Notes: generated by a model not told the origin, from the sequence alone. Shown: positions 7,861 through 17,077, numbered from the stretch's first letter. The stretch: 23,005 nt of DNA from Chara braunii (GCA_003427395.1 BFEA01000128.1:1674573-1697577); one strand, 5' to 3'. Program-made: numbers and translations.

Positions 7861-8722
7861 GTAGCCTATGTTAGGCCAATCACTGAGCCTAAGACCGAAG
7901 AGCCCATAGATCCCCGGATTGCCAAGCTGCTGGAGGAGTATGGAGATCTGTCTGAGCCGCCTACAAGAGTAGTACAACGGCCCATCCAACATCGCATTGA
8001 GATAACGTCTGGCAGTAGAACTCCCAAAGGAGCACTATATCGAATGTTCCCAAGGGAGTTAGAGGAGCTGCGCAAGCATTAGACGAGCTCCTCGAGAAGG
8101 GATGGATTAGGCCCACTTCGTCTCCTTTTGGAGCGCCTGTTCTGTTTGTCCCCAAGAAGGAGGGAGAGTTAGAGAATGTGCATTGAGTATAGGCGTATCA
8201 ACGCCATCACAGTGAAGAATGCAGAACCACTACCCTGTATAGATGATTTGTTAGATCGGGTGCAGGGCTGCAAGTACTTCTCTAAGATAGATTTGAAGTC
8301 AGGCTATTATCAGATAGAGGTTCATCCTGATGATCAACACAAGATGCGTTCAGGACCAGCTATGGGCACTATGAGTTTATAGTGATGCCCTTTGGGCCAA
8401 CCAACGTGCCAGCTACGTTTCAGTGCTGCATGACTTCTTTAGGCCGTGGTTAGATAGGTTTGTAGTGGTCTACTTAGATGACATTCTAGTGTTTGGTAAG
8501 ACCCTCCAGGAGCATGAGGGCCATCTGAGGCAGGTCTTGGGGAGGCTGAGACAAGCTAACTTCAAGATCAACACGAAGAAGTATGAGTGGGCCAAGACCC
8601 AGGTTTTATACCTGGGCCACGTCCTAGATGGAGATGGCATAAAGCCTGAGGACAGTAAGATAGCAGCGATTAGAGACTGGTCAATTCCCCGGATGCTGAC
8701 AGAGTTGCAGTAGTTCCTAGGG
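7861..8722 (+). pseudogene. pol: reverse transcriptase of gypsy element 1 (broken)
   Basis: Would copy element RNA into DNA. The connector ends LEELRK near 8080, then frameshifts. The palm pieces follow in order: SSPFGAPVLFVPKKEG (about 8120-8165), MCIEYRRINAITVKN (8176 on), KYFSKIDLKSGYYQIEV (about 8272 on), [15 protein letters not shown], and VVVYLDDILVF with the catalytic YLDD at 8471-8482, then YLGHVLDGDGIKPE. An apparent one-base deletion after AAG at about 8344 shifts the frame before YGHYEF, and another indel near 8415 shifts it back to the YLDD frame. TAG 8711 stands just before FLGLANYYRKF, where relatives have Gln. Every catalytic Asp codon survives, but no single frame covers the domain. 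Confidence 0.9.
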
Positions 8723-9265
8723 TTGGCAAATTACTATAGAAAGTTTGTCAGGAACTTTTCCACCATCGCTGCTCCCCTTCGCAGGTTGTTGAAGAAAGAG
8801 GCAATCTGGAAGTGGGACAAAGACTGTACATCAGCCCTGAAGAAGTTAAAGCGGGCTTTGATAGAGTATCCAGTCCTCAAGGTAGCCGATCCGTCCCTGC
8901 CTTTCGTTGTTACTACTGACGCAAGTCAGTACGGCATAGGTGTTGTTTTACAACAAGACAATGGCAATGGATATAGACCCGTAGAGTTCATGTCCGCTAG
9001 GATGCCTTCATAGAAGGTAGCGACATCATTCTATGAGAGAGAACTCTACGCTCGTAGGCAAGCACTAGGCCACTGGAAGCACTACTTGCTTGGGAGGCAC
9101 TTCAAAGTGTATTCGGACCACGAGACGCTGAGGTGGTTGAAGACACAGGCCAAGATGATGCCTAAGCTTACTAGGTGGGCCGCAGAGATAGACCAATATG
9201 ACTTCGAGCTCAAGCCTGTAAAGGGAAAATACAATGTAGTAGCGGACACTCTAAGTCGGAGAGCA
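8723..9265 (+). pseudogene. RNase H domain of gypsy element 1
   Basis: Removes RNA from the RNA-DNA hybrid during reverse transcription. The frame continues from RT: NYYRKFVRNFSTIAAPLRRL (thumb/connection), then FVVTTDASQYGIG (first Asp, codon 8918), YERELYA (Glu), KVYSDHETLRWL (Asp) and YNVVADTLSRRADY (last Asp). All four D-E-D-D positions can be read. One in-frame stop, TAG 9011-9013 between PS and KVATSF, sits where Gln or Lys is usual. Apart from that the domain is complete in one frame. Confidence 0.88.
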
Positions 9266-9289
9266 GACTACTTTGGAGCTATAATACAC

Positions 9290-10248
9290 TATCTGGACAT
9301 ATGGAGAGACCTGCAACAGAAAGTTAAAGAAGCATATGCACAAGACCTTATCTACAGCGACCTCCTCAAGAGAGTGAAGGAGGCCCCAGAGACAAAACCA
9401 GATTGCCGCACTACAGATGGGTTATTGTTCGAGAAGACGAACATAGTGGACAGATTTTGCGTTCCCAACAGTGAAGAGATCCGAAGTCTGATCTTGGGGG
9501 AATGCCACGATACAGAGGGGCATTTTGGCCTGGCATGAAGGCTGATTGCATAGAGTATGTACGCAGTTGTAAAGTGTGTCAGCGAAACAAGACAACTACG
9601 CGAGCCCCTCTTGGTCTTCTCAGACCCCTGCCTATTCCTGACGGACCCGGAGACTTTGTGTCCATTGACTTTATGGATGCTGGGGTCAAGAGTAGGCATG
9701 GCAAGAGCCAAGTTATGGTTATAGTTGATAGATTTAGCAAGTATGAAGTGTTTGTTCCTTTGCCTTCAGAGGCACGTACAAATTTAGTGATACATAAGTT
9801 TTTCGATTATTGGGTCAGTGAACATGGTTTGCCGCTGTCGATAGTTAGTGATAGAGATACCAGGTTCACTAGTCAGAACTGGCAGGAGTTTATGAGAGTT
9901 TATGGATCTAAGTTGCTGATGTCATCTGGCCGTCACCCAGAGACCAACGGTCAGACTGAGCAGATGAACAAAGTCCTGCAGCAAATTCTCAGAATGTACA
10001 TTAGACCCGACCAAGTTAACTGGGATGAGATGCTCCCAAAGGTGGCCAGCGCCTATAATAATAGTGTGCACTTAGTTACTTGTCGCACTCCCAACGAATT
10101 GCATAAGTCCTTTAAACCGCGTAGACCGGTTGAGGGACTCAACCGGGATCAGATTCAGAGGCTACCGCCCGGAACTAGGGAGTTCGCGATACAGCATGAA
10201 AAAGAGATTGCTACCGTAATAGAGAACCTCAGGAAGGCCCCAGCATAG
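9290..10248 (+). pseudogene. integrase of gypsy element 1 (zinc-binding part deleted)
   Basis: Inserts the cDNA. The N-terminal HHCC domain starts ECHDTEGHFG (His codons 9506 and 9521), but the next residues are WPGMKADCIEYVRSCKVC, so about 13-15 residues between GHFG and FWPGM are missing, and the frame changes there (stop 9536). The CxxC pair (9568, 9577) remains. The catalytic core is complete in one frame: Asp 9667 (SIDFMD), Asp 9850 (VSDRD) and Glu 9958 (GQTEQMN). Codon counting gives 35 residues between the second Asp and the Glu, a standard DD35E. The frame ends at TAG 10246. Confidence 0.9.
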
Positions 10249-10249
10249 A

Positions 10250-10729
10250 ATGATAGAGCAAGCCAATAAGCATCGTCGCCCATCACAATTCCAAGCAGGC
10301 GACTTAGTCTGTGTTAAGTCAAAAGAGTTTGCTCCTGAGGAAAACATCTTACAGAAACTGTTACCTGTGTATAGAGGACCGTGGCCTGTCTTGGAAGTCA
10401 AGGGCGGAGAGGATGGACCGTCCTACACAGTCGAGATTCCCGCACACCTCCACACCTACCCAGTTTTTCATGCGTCCAAGTTGTTGCCTTGTACCACAAG
10501 TCAACAGTTTCCATCATGGAGATCCATGATCCCTTTGGACATGGATGGAAGGTACGACATTGACAGCATTGTAGGTGAAGATGTGTTCAGAACAGGAGGT
10601 AGAGGTCGTCCACAGAAACAGTATAAAGTCAGATTCTCCTTTCAAGAACCAGAAGACGACCGCTGGTTCACACGGACAGAGCTTCTAGAGACCACTCCCG
10701 ATATAGTTCGAGTCTATGAGAGAGATTAA
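10250..10729 (+). pseudogene. integrase C-terminus with chromodomain-like tail
   Basis: Continues the integrase after a frameshift at about 10246. FQAGDLVCVKSK (GDxVxv motif), YRGPWPVLEVKG and YPVFHASKLLP (VFHVSxLK-type motif) mark the gypsy integrase C-terminal domain. Then comes YDIDSIVGEDVF, GRPQKQYKVRF and DDRWFTRTELLE, which follows the chromodomain order (Y.VE.I...R, YLVKW, .WE....L). In chromoviruses this tail steers integration to marked chromatin. Several aromatic-cage positions are not obvious (KVRF for VKW), so chromodomain is a family-level call. The frame ends at TAA 10727. Confidence 0.8.
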
Positions 10730-10825
10730 AAAGGTAAAAGGTCCTGCCTTGGACTGAAGTATTCTCGGAGGACCTCGAATTTAGGCCGGCAGGAGTGAAA
10801 CGGTTCTCACCTTTGCATTAGCAGA
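10730..10825 (+). other. pol-LTR junction, polypurine tract uncertain
   Basis: A polypurine tract is expected to abut the right LTR. Purine-rich pieces are AAAAGGTAAAAGG (about 10729-10742) and GGAGTGAAACGG (about 10792-10803), but pyrimidine-containing sequence separates both from the LTR start at 10826. Either the tract has decayed or the true LTR starts further left and the left LTR is truncated. Confidence 0.4.
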
Positions 10826-11100
10826 TGCAGATCCCAGGGCTCGATCCCTAGACCTCACCTCACCCGTGTACAGTACCCGTGTGTTTGAACCCGTGACCTG
10901 TGTTTGGTAGTTGACTGCTTTCTGTCGTAGGTCTGTGTAGCTGTAGAGGTTCGATCTGTAGATCTGTCAACTAGGGGTCATAGTTGTGTAGACGCCATAG
11001 CTGTAGTAATTCTGAAAGGTCAAGGTCGTAACTGCTACAGTCCCGAAAGGCCAAGTCTGCAGACTTCCGGAAGGTCCGGAAGTGGCCTTTCGAGTTTTTC

Positions 11101-11484
11101 CATGGCTACGATCCAGACGTCCGGACCACCATCCAGACGGTCTGGATTCAGTCCGGAATCCAGACGTCCGGTCTGGAAGGTCCGGATCTGCCAAATTTCA
11201 AGGAAAAAAAAAAAAAAAAACGGTCCAGGACCCTTCCCCTTTGGGGGTTTTTCAGGCCCGTTTATGCTTTTTTTGGGGGTCCGGACATGCTCTCTCTCTA
11301 TAATAATTTATTAGACAGCCCCAATTTTTTTATTATTAATAATTCATTACCTTTTAATAGGCTTTTATTAGTTTTTGAAGTGTTTTTATAGTTTTTGACT
11401 TTTAACTCAAGTTTGGTTAGGAATTCTGACATGACTCTGAGGCAAAAGTGGTTTGCATTGTTATTCTGCATAACATACTTGTTT

Positions 11485-11526
<42 letters not shown>

Positions 11527-11640
11527 GCCCGGACATTTCCGGACCTGTCCAGACATCCGGACCGTCCGGATCCTCCCATGTCCGGAGGTCTGGAAATGTC
11601 CGGAAACTACCGGACACGGGTCCGGTTCCATGTCCGGAAG
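11101..11640. mobile_element. foldback-like insertion with TCCGGA palindrome arms
   Basis: Absent from the left LTR, where 64 unrelated bases stand. Left arm (11101-11200) and right arm (11526-11640) are packed with TCCGGA and its one-step variants TCTGGA and TCCAGA. Inside them lie an A run (11204-11220) and a 35-base T run (about 11491-11525), so the two halves are inverted relative to each other. The centre is AT-rich, with no coding sequence. It looks like a non-autonomous foldback or MITE-type element. No clean terminal inverted repeat or target duplication is seen, and the flanking LTR itself carries TCCGGA twice just upstream (about 11065-11080). Confidence 0.6.
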
Positions 11641-11745
11641 CGGTACCCAGTCCCCAGTCTCACTTTGTACAGGCAGCAAGTACCATGAGCGACTGTGTGC
11701 ACCATGGGCCCGGTGGAAAAGGGGCAGACCAGCGGCTTACAGAAG

Positions 11746-11752
11746 TATAAAT
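11746..11752 (+). promoter_or_regulatory. TATA box of right LTR
   Basis: TATAAAT in the same context as in the left LTR (3372). In an intact element this copy could drive read-out transcription into the downstream flank. Confidence 0.55.
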
Positions 11753-12292
11753 CAAGAGGCAGTGTCCAGCCATTCATTCATTCTGCTGTGAAGTGCTGCC
11801 AACGCGTCTTGTGCGAGGTGGTCTGCAGATGCCGAAGTCGAAGTGGGCTGAAGGAAGGGGATAGCATCCGGTGCTAGTGTTAGTAAGCGGCCATAGCCGC
11901 CATAGCTTAGCAGTTAGTGGTTAGTGAGTAGAGAGGTGTGCCTGAAGTGCAGTGTGTGTGAGCGTGTGGGATATCCAGGGAAGATCCAAAGTGAGTGCAT
12001 GTAAACAGTGGATATGACTCTGAGTTGATAAGTGAAGTGAAGGCGTGCAATCGCATAGCCATTCTGAAGCAAGTTTGTCTCTGAGTTGTGTGGGCGCTCT
12101 GCGCCAGAGCGATCTACTATCTGTTTGCATGCATGTGAAGTGAAAAGAAGTGAGTCTGATTGCACTGATGGGCATTCGAGCGGCCGGGTACATACCAAAT
12201 TTTTACCAATCCTTTCAGTACATGACCATCTAATACTGTGTGGTGGTTGCCTAAACTTCGATCCTCTAGCATGGACACAAATGCATCGATCC

Positions 12293-12397
12293 TACCCTTC
12301 ATGGCATCTATTAAAATTGAAGCGATACAGAGAAGATTAGCATGCCCCCTGTGCACTCAAGGATGACAAGTACAATCAAGAAATGGTCGAAATAATT
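12293..12397 (+). ncRNA. U6 spliceosomal snRNA-like sequence, probable pseudogene
   Basis: U6 pairs with the 5' splice site and forms the catalytic centre of the spliceosome. The sequence contains TTAAAATTGAAGCGATACAG (12311 on), the intact ACAGAGA box (12327-12333), GATTAGCATG with the AGC triad (12339-12341), CCCCTGTGC, AAGGATGACA and AAGAAATGGTC. About 105 nt match the full length of U6 (about 102). Differences: the 5' stem GTCCC/GGGAC is eroded (TACCC TTCA TGG), four bases (ACTC) are added before AAGGATGA, and the internal stem strands are changed, though TGTGC can still pair with GTACA. The 3' end lacks the T-run terminator. I see no plant USE (RTCCCACATCG) or a TATA at the right distance. 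I favour a pseudogene copy. Confidence 0.8.
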
Positions 12398-12550
12398 CTG
12401 AAAAACAGGAGCGCATAGATCCCTTGCAAAACAGTGGCTTCAGGCTAAGGGCACTTCCCCAACCTCGATCCCTTCACAGGTATGGATGCCTTTCAACACA
12501 AACAGTGTGCGATAGTGGAGGTCTGTTTTACGTAGCTTTAAACCGCAAGT

Positions 12551-12711
12551 ACACGGCCCCAGCCTTGCAGAAAGTTTTTGTCGCCACAAGCAAAACTCGG
12601 AGGGGCTGCGCGGCGTGGGGCGCCATTGACAAAAAGAATCGGCGGCCTCCGAAGTGTTGTGGGTTTCGTGCTGACACCCGCGGGCCGATGTGCGGTGTAC
12701 TGGTGCTTTAA
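12551..12711 (+). repeat. dispersed repeat, copy B
   Basis: Partner of copy A at 1964-2106: shared blocks ACACGGCCCCAG, CGGAGG..GCGCGGCG, GAATCGGCGG, CCTCCGAA, CCCGCGGGC and ACTGGTGCTTTAA. Twenty-two bases downstream an A10 run begins (about 12733), which might be a retroposon tail. The plus frame across the end reads GRCAVYWCFKHN and is open, as in copy A. I do not recognise the family. Confidence 0.5.
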
Positions 12712-12808
12712 GCATAATGCTTCAGAATACCTAAAAAAAAAAGACAAGTGCGCATGTACAAATGTCAACCACAAAAAATACCTTCCCTCTCAGGTGGACT
12801 ATGTGCCA

Positions 12809-13023
12809 GGCCAACCCACGCTACACGTTACTACTAAGGTAGACCAAGGACTACGTCCTATACTGTGTTCGGTTCGTGGAATACCAATGGCTCAGTTTCT
12901 TTCAATGTGCTCTGGCCAACCCACATTACTACTATGACAGACAAGTAGTATGCCCTAAACCGTGTCCTATGTGTTATTCCATTTGGTTAAATGAGTACTT
13001 ATGGCCTAATTTCTTTCGATATT
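12809..13023 (+). repeat. imperfect tandem duplication, about 105-110 bp unit
   Basis: Unit 1 (12809-12912) and unit 2 (12914-13023) both begin GGCCAACCCAC, then share TTACTACTA, AGAC(C)AAG, TCCTATNNTGT, GGTT and TTTCTTTC in that order. They have diverged by many substitutions and small indels. No coding or RNA role is evident. Confidence 0.5.
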
Positions 13024-14184
13024 CCCTGGATCTAGGTGTAGGGGTATGGGCCCAAGTCATTATCCAGAAGACTCAGGCCTTACCCTCAGTTTGCAGAAGA
13101 GAAATAAAATAAGAGCATAAACATTGTGGAGTGTCTGAGCCTCTGAGGCTTTGGCATTGGTACTGGCATCCAAAGAGGGCATTCTGGCACCAAGAGAAAG
13201 CTCACATCCCCGCTCTCCCAAAGGTAAAAGTGAAGAGCAAAAGCCTCACCCACCTTGCCATTCCATAACACCTCTCTTTCCGACATCCTGTCTCTACATG
13301 CAGGTCGCACAAGGACTACATCTGCCAGGGCTGGGAAACAGGAGGTGGCATATAAGGTATGATGAGGAACATCCTTTACCGTGTTGGTTGCTGTTTTGAT
13401 CACACTGTCCAGGACTGTTTTCCCTTCTCCTTCTTGCACCCTGGGACCCTCTCCACTCTCCTCTCCTCAAACAAAGATCACGGGACTAAGATGACAAGCA
13501 AATGTTTTGGTCACAGTATACTTCTGTTGAAACATATCCTAGAGACAGTGGACTGCTAGTATGGCCTGGGCCAGGGATTTCCATGCTGTGTGTCTGGGTA
13601 CTGTTGGGATATTTCCCAGCCAGCATGGGGATCCAATAGAATGCCTGGACAAAGGCCCCAGGTGCATATTAGCAGTCCCTCCCCCCTATGCGTCTAGAGC
13701 CAGGTGTAGGGGATTGCGGGATTTGAACCTGCAACCTGCCCAACTATCTGGTGTATTTCAAGTTTCTGCTATTTTTGTTCTTGTCTGGATTTGAACCGGG
13801 GAACAAACAAAGTATGAACAGTTGTTTTCTTTTCTTTTTTTACTGTTCTGAAGCAGATGAGTTTTGAGCCCGGGACCTGGGTGTACGGTCCCTAATTGCC
13901 TAGCATAGTGGTAGGATCTTTTTTAACTTTTCTTTCGGTATGCGGACACCGTGGGCCTAGGCAAGTAGCTGCTCCTCCGAAGTGACGAGTTGGGGTGAAA
14001 CCATACATGCAGCGCATCACGTGTGCGCAAGTTGCGCACGTGCGCCGCAAACAGGCCTCCCTTTTGAAAATTGAAAGTGCACAGAAAAAAGTATTTTGGG
14101 GCCACTTCGTACTAATTGGATCTATTTTCTCTTCCAGAAGGTCCCCTTTGGAAGGATGTTCATTGAACTACTGGTAGATCATGA
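13024..14184. other. intergenic, no gene recognised; two B-box-like sites
   Basis: No protein motif seen on either strand. GGATTTGAACC occurs at 13719-13729 and again at 13787-13797; on the minus strand each reads GGTTCAAATCC, one base from the pol III B-box. No matching A-box or cloverleaf was found, so these may be tRNA or SINE fragments. Short intron-like signals (CTCTTCCAG at about 14140) occur, but no exon can be supported. Confidence 0.4.
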
Positions 14185-14494
14185 GCAGGCCAGCAATATA
14201 TCCTGGATTCGGATTCAGGGCTGTGTTCCAAGAGTTATGGGTTACGAAAGTACTACAAACACTACAGTAGCTGTCTCGTTTTTTCTTTTTTTTTCCTGGA
14301 TCCATTCATCACAAAAGAAAAACATGTGGTTTGTATGGTTCCAGTTTGTAAGAGAAGATTCATTCTAGTTTTGCACATTTGGTGAGTAGTGGAGTGAAGC
14401 CCTGAAAATCACATGCCGAGTTAGTAAGTCAGTAACCCATAACTGCTGAAACACGGACCTGAATTCGAAGCCACACCATATATAGCTGGCCTGC
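14185..14494. repeat. inverted pair of SINE-like sequences
   Basis: 14185-14245 and the reverse complement of 14432-14494 align over about 60 bases with roughly 85% identity by eye: both begin GCAGGCCAGC and end GTTATGGGTTAC. The right copy, read on the minus strand, has a TAGTCACTGG A-box-like site (near 14512-14521) and a B-box-like GCTTCGAATTC (about 14459-14470), and so looks like a tRNA-derived SINE. The left copy holds the B-box-like part only. The 186-base loop between them has no coding motif. Confidence 0.55.
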
Positions 14495-14626
14495 ACCTTC
14501 CTTACTATAAGTCCAGTGACTACCCATCTCCTGCGGATGGGACCCTTGCCAATTTTTTCCAGGGATCTTTTGAAGTACCGGCAGGGATTGTCTGAATAAT
14601 TTGAAAGGGCTCTTTGCTCTCTCTTT

Positions 14627-14627
<1 letters not shown>

Positions 14628-14701
<74 letters not shown>
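14628..14701. repeat. (TC)n microsatellite
   Basis: About 36 CT/TC units after two short CTCTCTTTG variants. The open frames through it are composition artefacts. Confidence 0.97.
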
Positions 14702-14704
<3 letters not shown>

Positions 14705-14750
14705 GCGTGTATACACACATCATGGTTGCTTCTTCTTCTTCTTCGCGCAT

Positions 14751-15010
14751 CTGCAATCAGCGCAGCGCACTTCATCTATGTGCCGCAAGTATGGGTACAA
14801 CCCTCGTTCAGAATTCATTCGTCATATTTTTTAGCTGCCTGGTGAGACTAGAGAGGAGCTTCTTTCAGCACTGCTCAAGGAGAGAGAGAGTGCAGCCATA
14901 GCCAGTGAGAACTTGCTGTTCACTGGATGGTTTCTCGAGCCAATCGTTGCATATTGCTCAGGGAGGCCGGGCCTTCAATTATCCATCACCTTTTTCTGGT
15001 TTCATCAAGT
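14751..15010 (+). pseudogene. coding-like fragment, unrecognised
   Basis: Frame 14751 on reads a basic stretch with MCRKYGYNPRSEFIRHIF, a TAG stop at 14832, then LPGETREELLSALLKERESA and AIASENLLFTGWFLEP before composition degrades; the next stop is near 15020. It has the charge pattern of a helical or coiled-coil protein on both sides of the stop. TAG preceded by TTTTTT could instead be a splice acceptor (ATTTTTTAG). I do not recognise a family. It lies where the left LTR of gypsy element 2 should be, or in the flank that element entered. Confidence 0.3.
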
Positions 15011-15130
15011 ATTTTGTATGTGACTATTCAATTCCGATTTTCTGTGGAGTTGTAGTGTGATATCATCTCAATGAAGTGTGTAAGTGAGATGATGACTGTA
15101 AGTGCTTGAGATTTTGGAAATTCGTAACAG

Positions 15131-15142
15131 TGGTATCAGAGC
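15131..15142 (+). other. primer-binding site of gypsy element 2
   Basis: TGGTATCAGAGC again, matching initiator tRNA-Met. The upstream bases GTAACAG suggest that the left LTR ends in CA one base earlier. Bases roughly 14903-15129 are then the U5 side of that LTR, though its left limit is unknown. Confidence 0.9.
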
Positions 15143-16608
15143 GGGTAACGATGTTGACTCCGGACACGTGTTGAACTTGGACAGCCGCCATGTCAGCAAG
15201 ATTGCCACATCATCAAGTGGGACATTAGCGCAGTATCTTGCCACCTGTTGAGTAGCTGTTTAGCGTTATACCTCATTTTGTGTGGATTTTCAAAAGGAGT
15301 TAGACTGTGTGTGAGGAGGCGGGAGAAAGGTTGACGTTGGAGTGAAGAAAAAAAAGTGGAGAGAAGTTTCTAGAGTTATGAGCGATCGTGTTACATGGTC
15401 ACAAGCTAGGGAGAGACCGTACATGTTCTAGGAGCTACCGCCGCCTTCAAGAAAAAAGAAGTTTGTGCGATCAGGTACTACGATGACGACTTCCACACAA
15501 CTTACTGCCACTGAGCTACAAAGCAGAAGGATAACTTAGCGGCGAGGCAAGCAGATCTTGACACTCAGATCAAGGCAGCTCAAGATGAGGAGTTGTAGAA
15601 GAAGAACATTGCTGAATCTAAACAGATTGTGGAGGACAACAGCGCAGATGTCGGCGACAGGTTGTCGGCATTCACTATTCTCCATGCTGCGGATATGGAC
15701 AGGATTGAGAGGTTGACAGACTCCATGTCCAAGCACTTGATGCAACAGCTTGGAGAAATTGCAGATTCCGTGAAGGTCATACAAGTCTCAATTAAGGCGC
15801 TCCATACTTTTCCCTCGCCGCCACAAACTTCGGCAGGGACTTCGTCTCCGCCTGCAGGAGGAAATCAGCAGGCCCATCAACAAAGGTTGAATATTAGATC
15901 TCCGGAAGCTTTCGCAGGACTGCCAGAGGATGATGTTGAAGTCTGGTTGCAGGAGGTGAAACACCCAGATTTCTTACTGCGGTCTCACAGACAGCATCAC
16001 AAAGCTCCAGTTCGCCATCAACAATATGGAGGATGCTGCCAAAGCTTGGGCCAACTTAGAAATTTCATCAGTTGGCGAGCTGAAAGATTATGTGCAGAAA
16101 ATCTCTTGGGAAGATTTATGCAATAAGCTGCTAGACCGGTACCTGCTAGTGACAAGGGAGGATGAGTTTATGACCGACTCATTGAAATTTCGCAGCAGCC
16201 GTTCAAACCTTCAAGGGATCAATGGGTTATCTTGTGCAGGAATTTGATCACCTGTTGCAGACCATCGATTTGGAGCTGGGGCAAAAGCCCATCATGCACT
16301 ACTTCATGAGGGCGCTTCCCCAAAGATTGGCAACCCTCTTGGGCCCCAAGCCGAAGGAATTGTAGACCTTCAGGGCTATGGCGATGAGACTGTACGTTTG
16401 GAACAGACCTTGAAAACCGTTGGTGCATCGACAACCAAGCGGGGAAGAGGTGAAACAAGCAGATCTTCTATATTGATACACTATAGGATGAGAGGAAAGA
16501 TATGCACCGCAATTGTAAGATAGTTTATAAGATGACTGCAGGAGCGATGGAGAGAGGGGTGATGATCTCTCAGGAGAGAATGCGGAGAAATATGGGCCTC
16601 AGGGAGAA

Positions 16609-16620
16609 CAGGGTCAGACT
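16609..16620 (+). repeat. target-site duplication, LINE 3' side
   Basis: CAGGGTCAGACT, identical to 19205-19216, directly next to the LINE poly(A) (seen here as the T run from 16621). Confidence 0.92.
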
Positions 16621-16644
16621 TTTTTTTTTTTTTTTTTTTTTTTT

Positions 16645-17077
16645 AAATGCCCCCTTCAATGCTAGTGATGCTGGTAAGAGCAGACACCATGAGCACCTGG
16701 GGAGAGGCTCCATCTATTGTTGGGGAGCTTCACCTGCTGGGAAACGGGTCCAATGTCCCTTACACAGACCGAATCTGGAACAAAACTGAAAAGGAATGCA
16801 AGTGGGAGACTTCGGCTAGCATTGATTACCTTGGAAACCAAGGGATTGAGTGAGCAGGAAGTTTAGGGCGGGAACCTCTTCGCCCTGAACCAGGCGCCAG
16901 ATATCTACAGCTCCAAACTAGTTCCTCCCTCACCTCACCCACCTCTTTTACCTCCCTTCAGTCTTGGATGAAGGCTATGACTGCAGTTCCTTTTCGCCCC
17001 CTCTCTTGTACCATCCAACAGCCCTACGACCCGTTTAGAAGGATAGACTTTTCTGCAGGTATCCCAGCACACCCATT
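16645..17077 (-). other. LINE 3' untranslated region
   Basis: Between the last LINE stop (near 17078) and the poly(A). No further domain is seen in either strand. Confidence 0.6.

Larger units (their letters stand above)
2974..12164 (+). mobile_element. Ty3/gypsy LTR retrotransposon 1 (defective)
   Basis: Two long direct repeats (2974-3797 and 10826-12164) flank a primer-binding site, a leader, gag, protease, RT, RNase H, integrase and a chromodomain-like tail. This order (RT before integrase) defines Ty3/gypsy (Metaviridae), and the tail points to the chromovirus side. The right LTR begins TGCAGATC and ends GATTGCA, giving TG...CA ends; the left copy begins AGTAGATC. By eye the LTRs differ at about twenty sites over some 520 aligned bases plus indels, so the insertion is not recent. 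I find no 5-bp target duplication (left flank TAGAC, right flank CTGAT), and no clear polypurine tract touches the right LTR, so the left edge may be trimmed. The coding region has many stops and frameshifts and cannot make a polyprotein. Confidence 0.93.
10826..12164 (+). repeat. right LTR of gypsy element 1, with insertion
   Basis: Begins TGCAGATCCCAGGGCTCG and ends GTCTGATTGCA, with a TGCA/TGCA terminal inverted repeat. It is longer than the left LTR because of 56 bases at 10918-10973 and a 540-bp insertion at 11101-11640. Compared with the left LTR it lacks 12 bases near 11788. Three GCCATAGC octamers (10994, 11890, 11899) match copies in the left LTR. Confidence 0.9.

Noticed and set aside
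13297-13354. Candidate exon between TGCAG and GTATGA
   Set aside because: Short basic peptide without homology I can name; splice-like signals of this quality are common by chance.
13086-13439. Minus-strand open frame of 117 residues
   Set aside because: No domain, no codon pattern and no supporting context.
13855-13925. Possible tRNA gene or SINE (TAGCATAGTGG A-box-like site and GAGCCCGGGACC)
   Set aside because: The A-box-like site is on the plus strand, while the B-box-like site reads on the minus strand, so they cannot belong to one tRNA-type promoter.
14144-14368. Candidate exon after CTCTTCCAG reading KVPFGRMFIELLVDHEQ
   Set aside because: The splice acceptor looks good, but the sequence runs into the inverted SINE-like arm and no protein family is recognised.
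14365-14775. Minus-strand open frame of 136 residues
   Set aside because: Half is (ER)n from the TC microsatellite and the rest overlaps the SINE-like inverted repeat.
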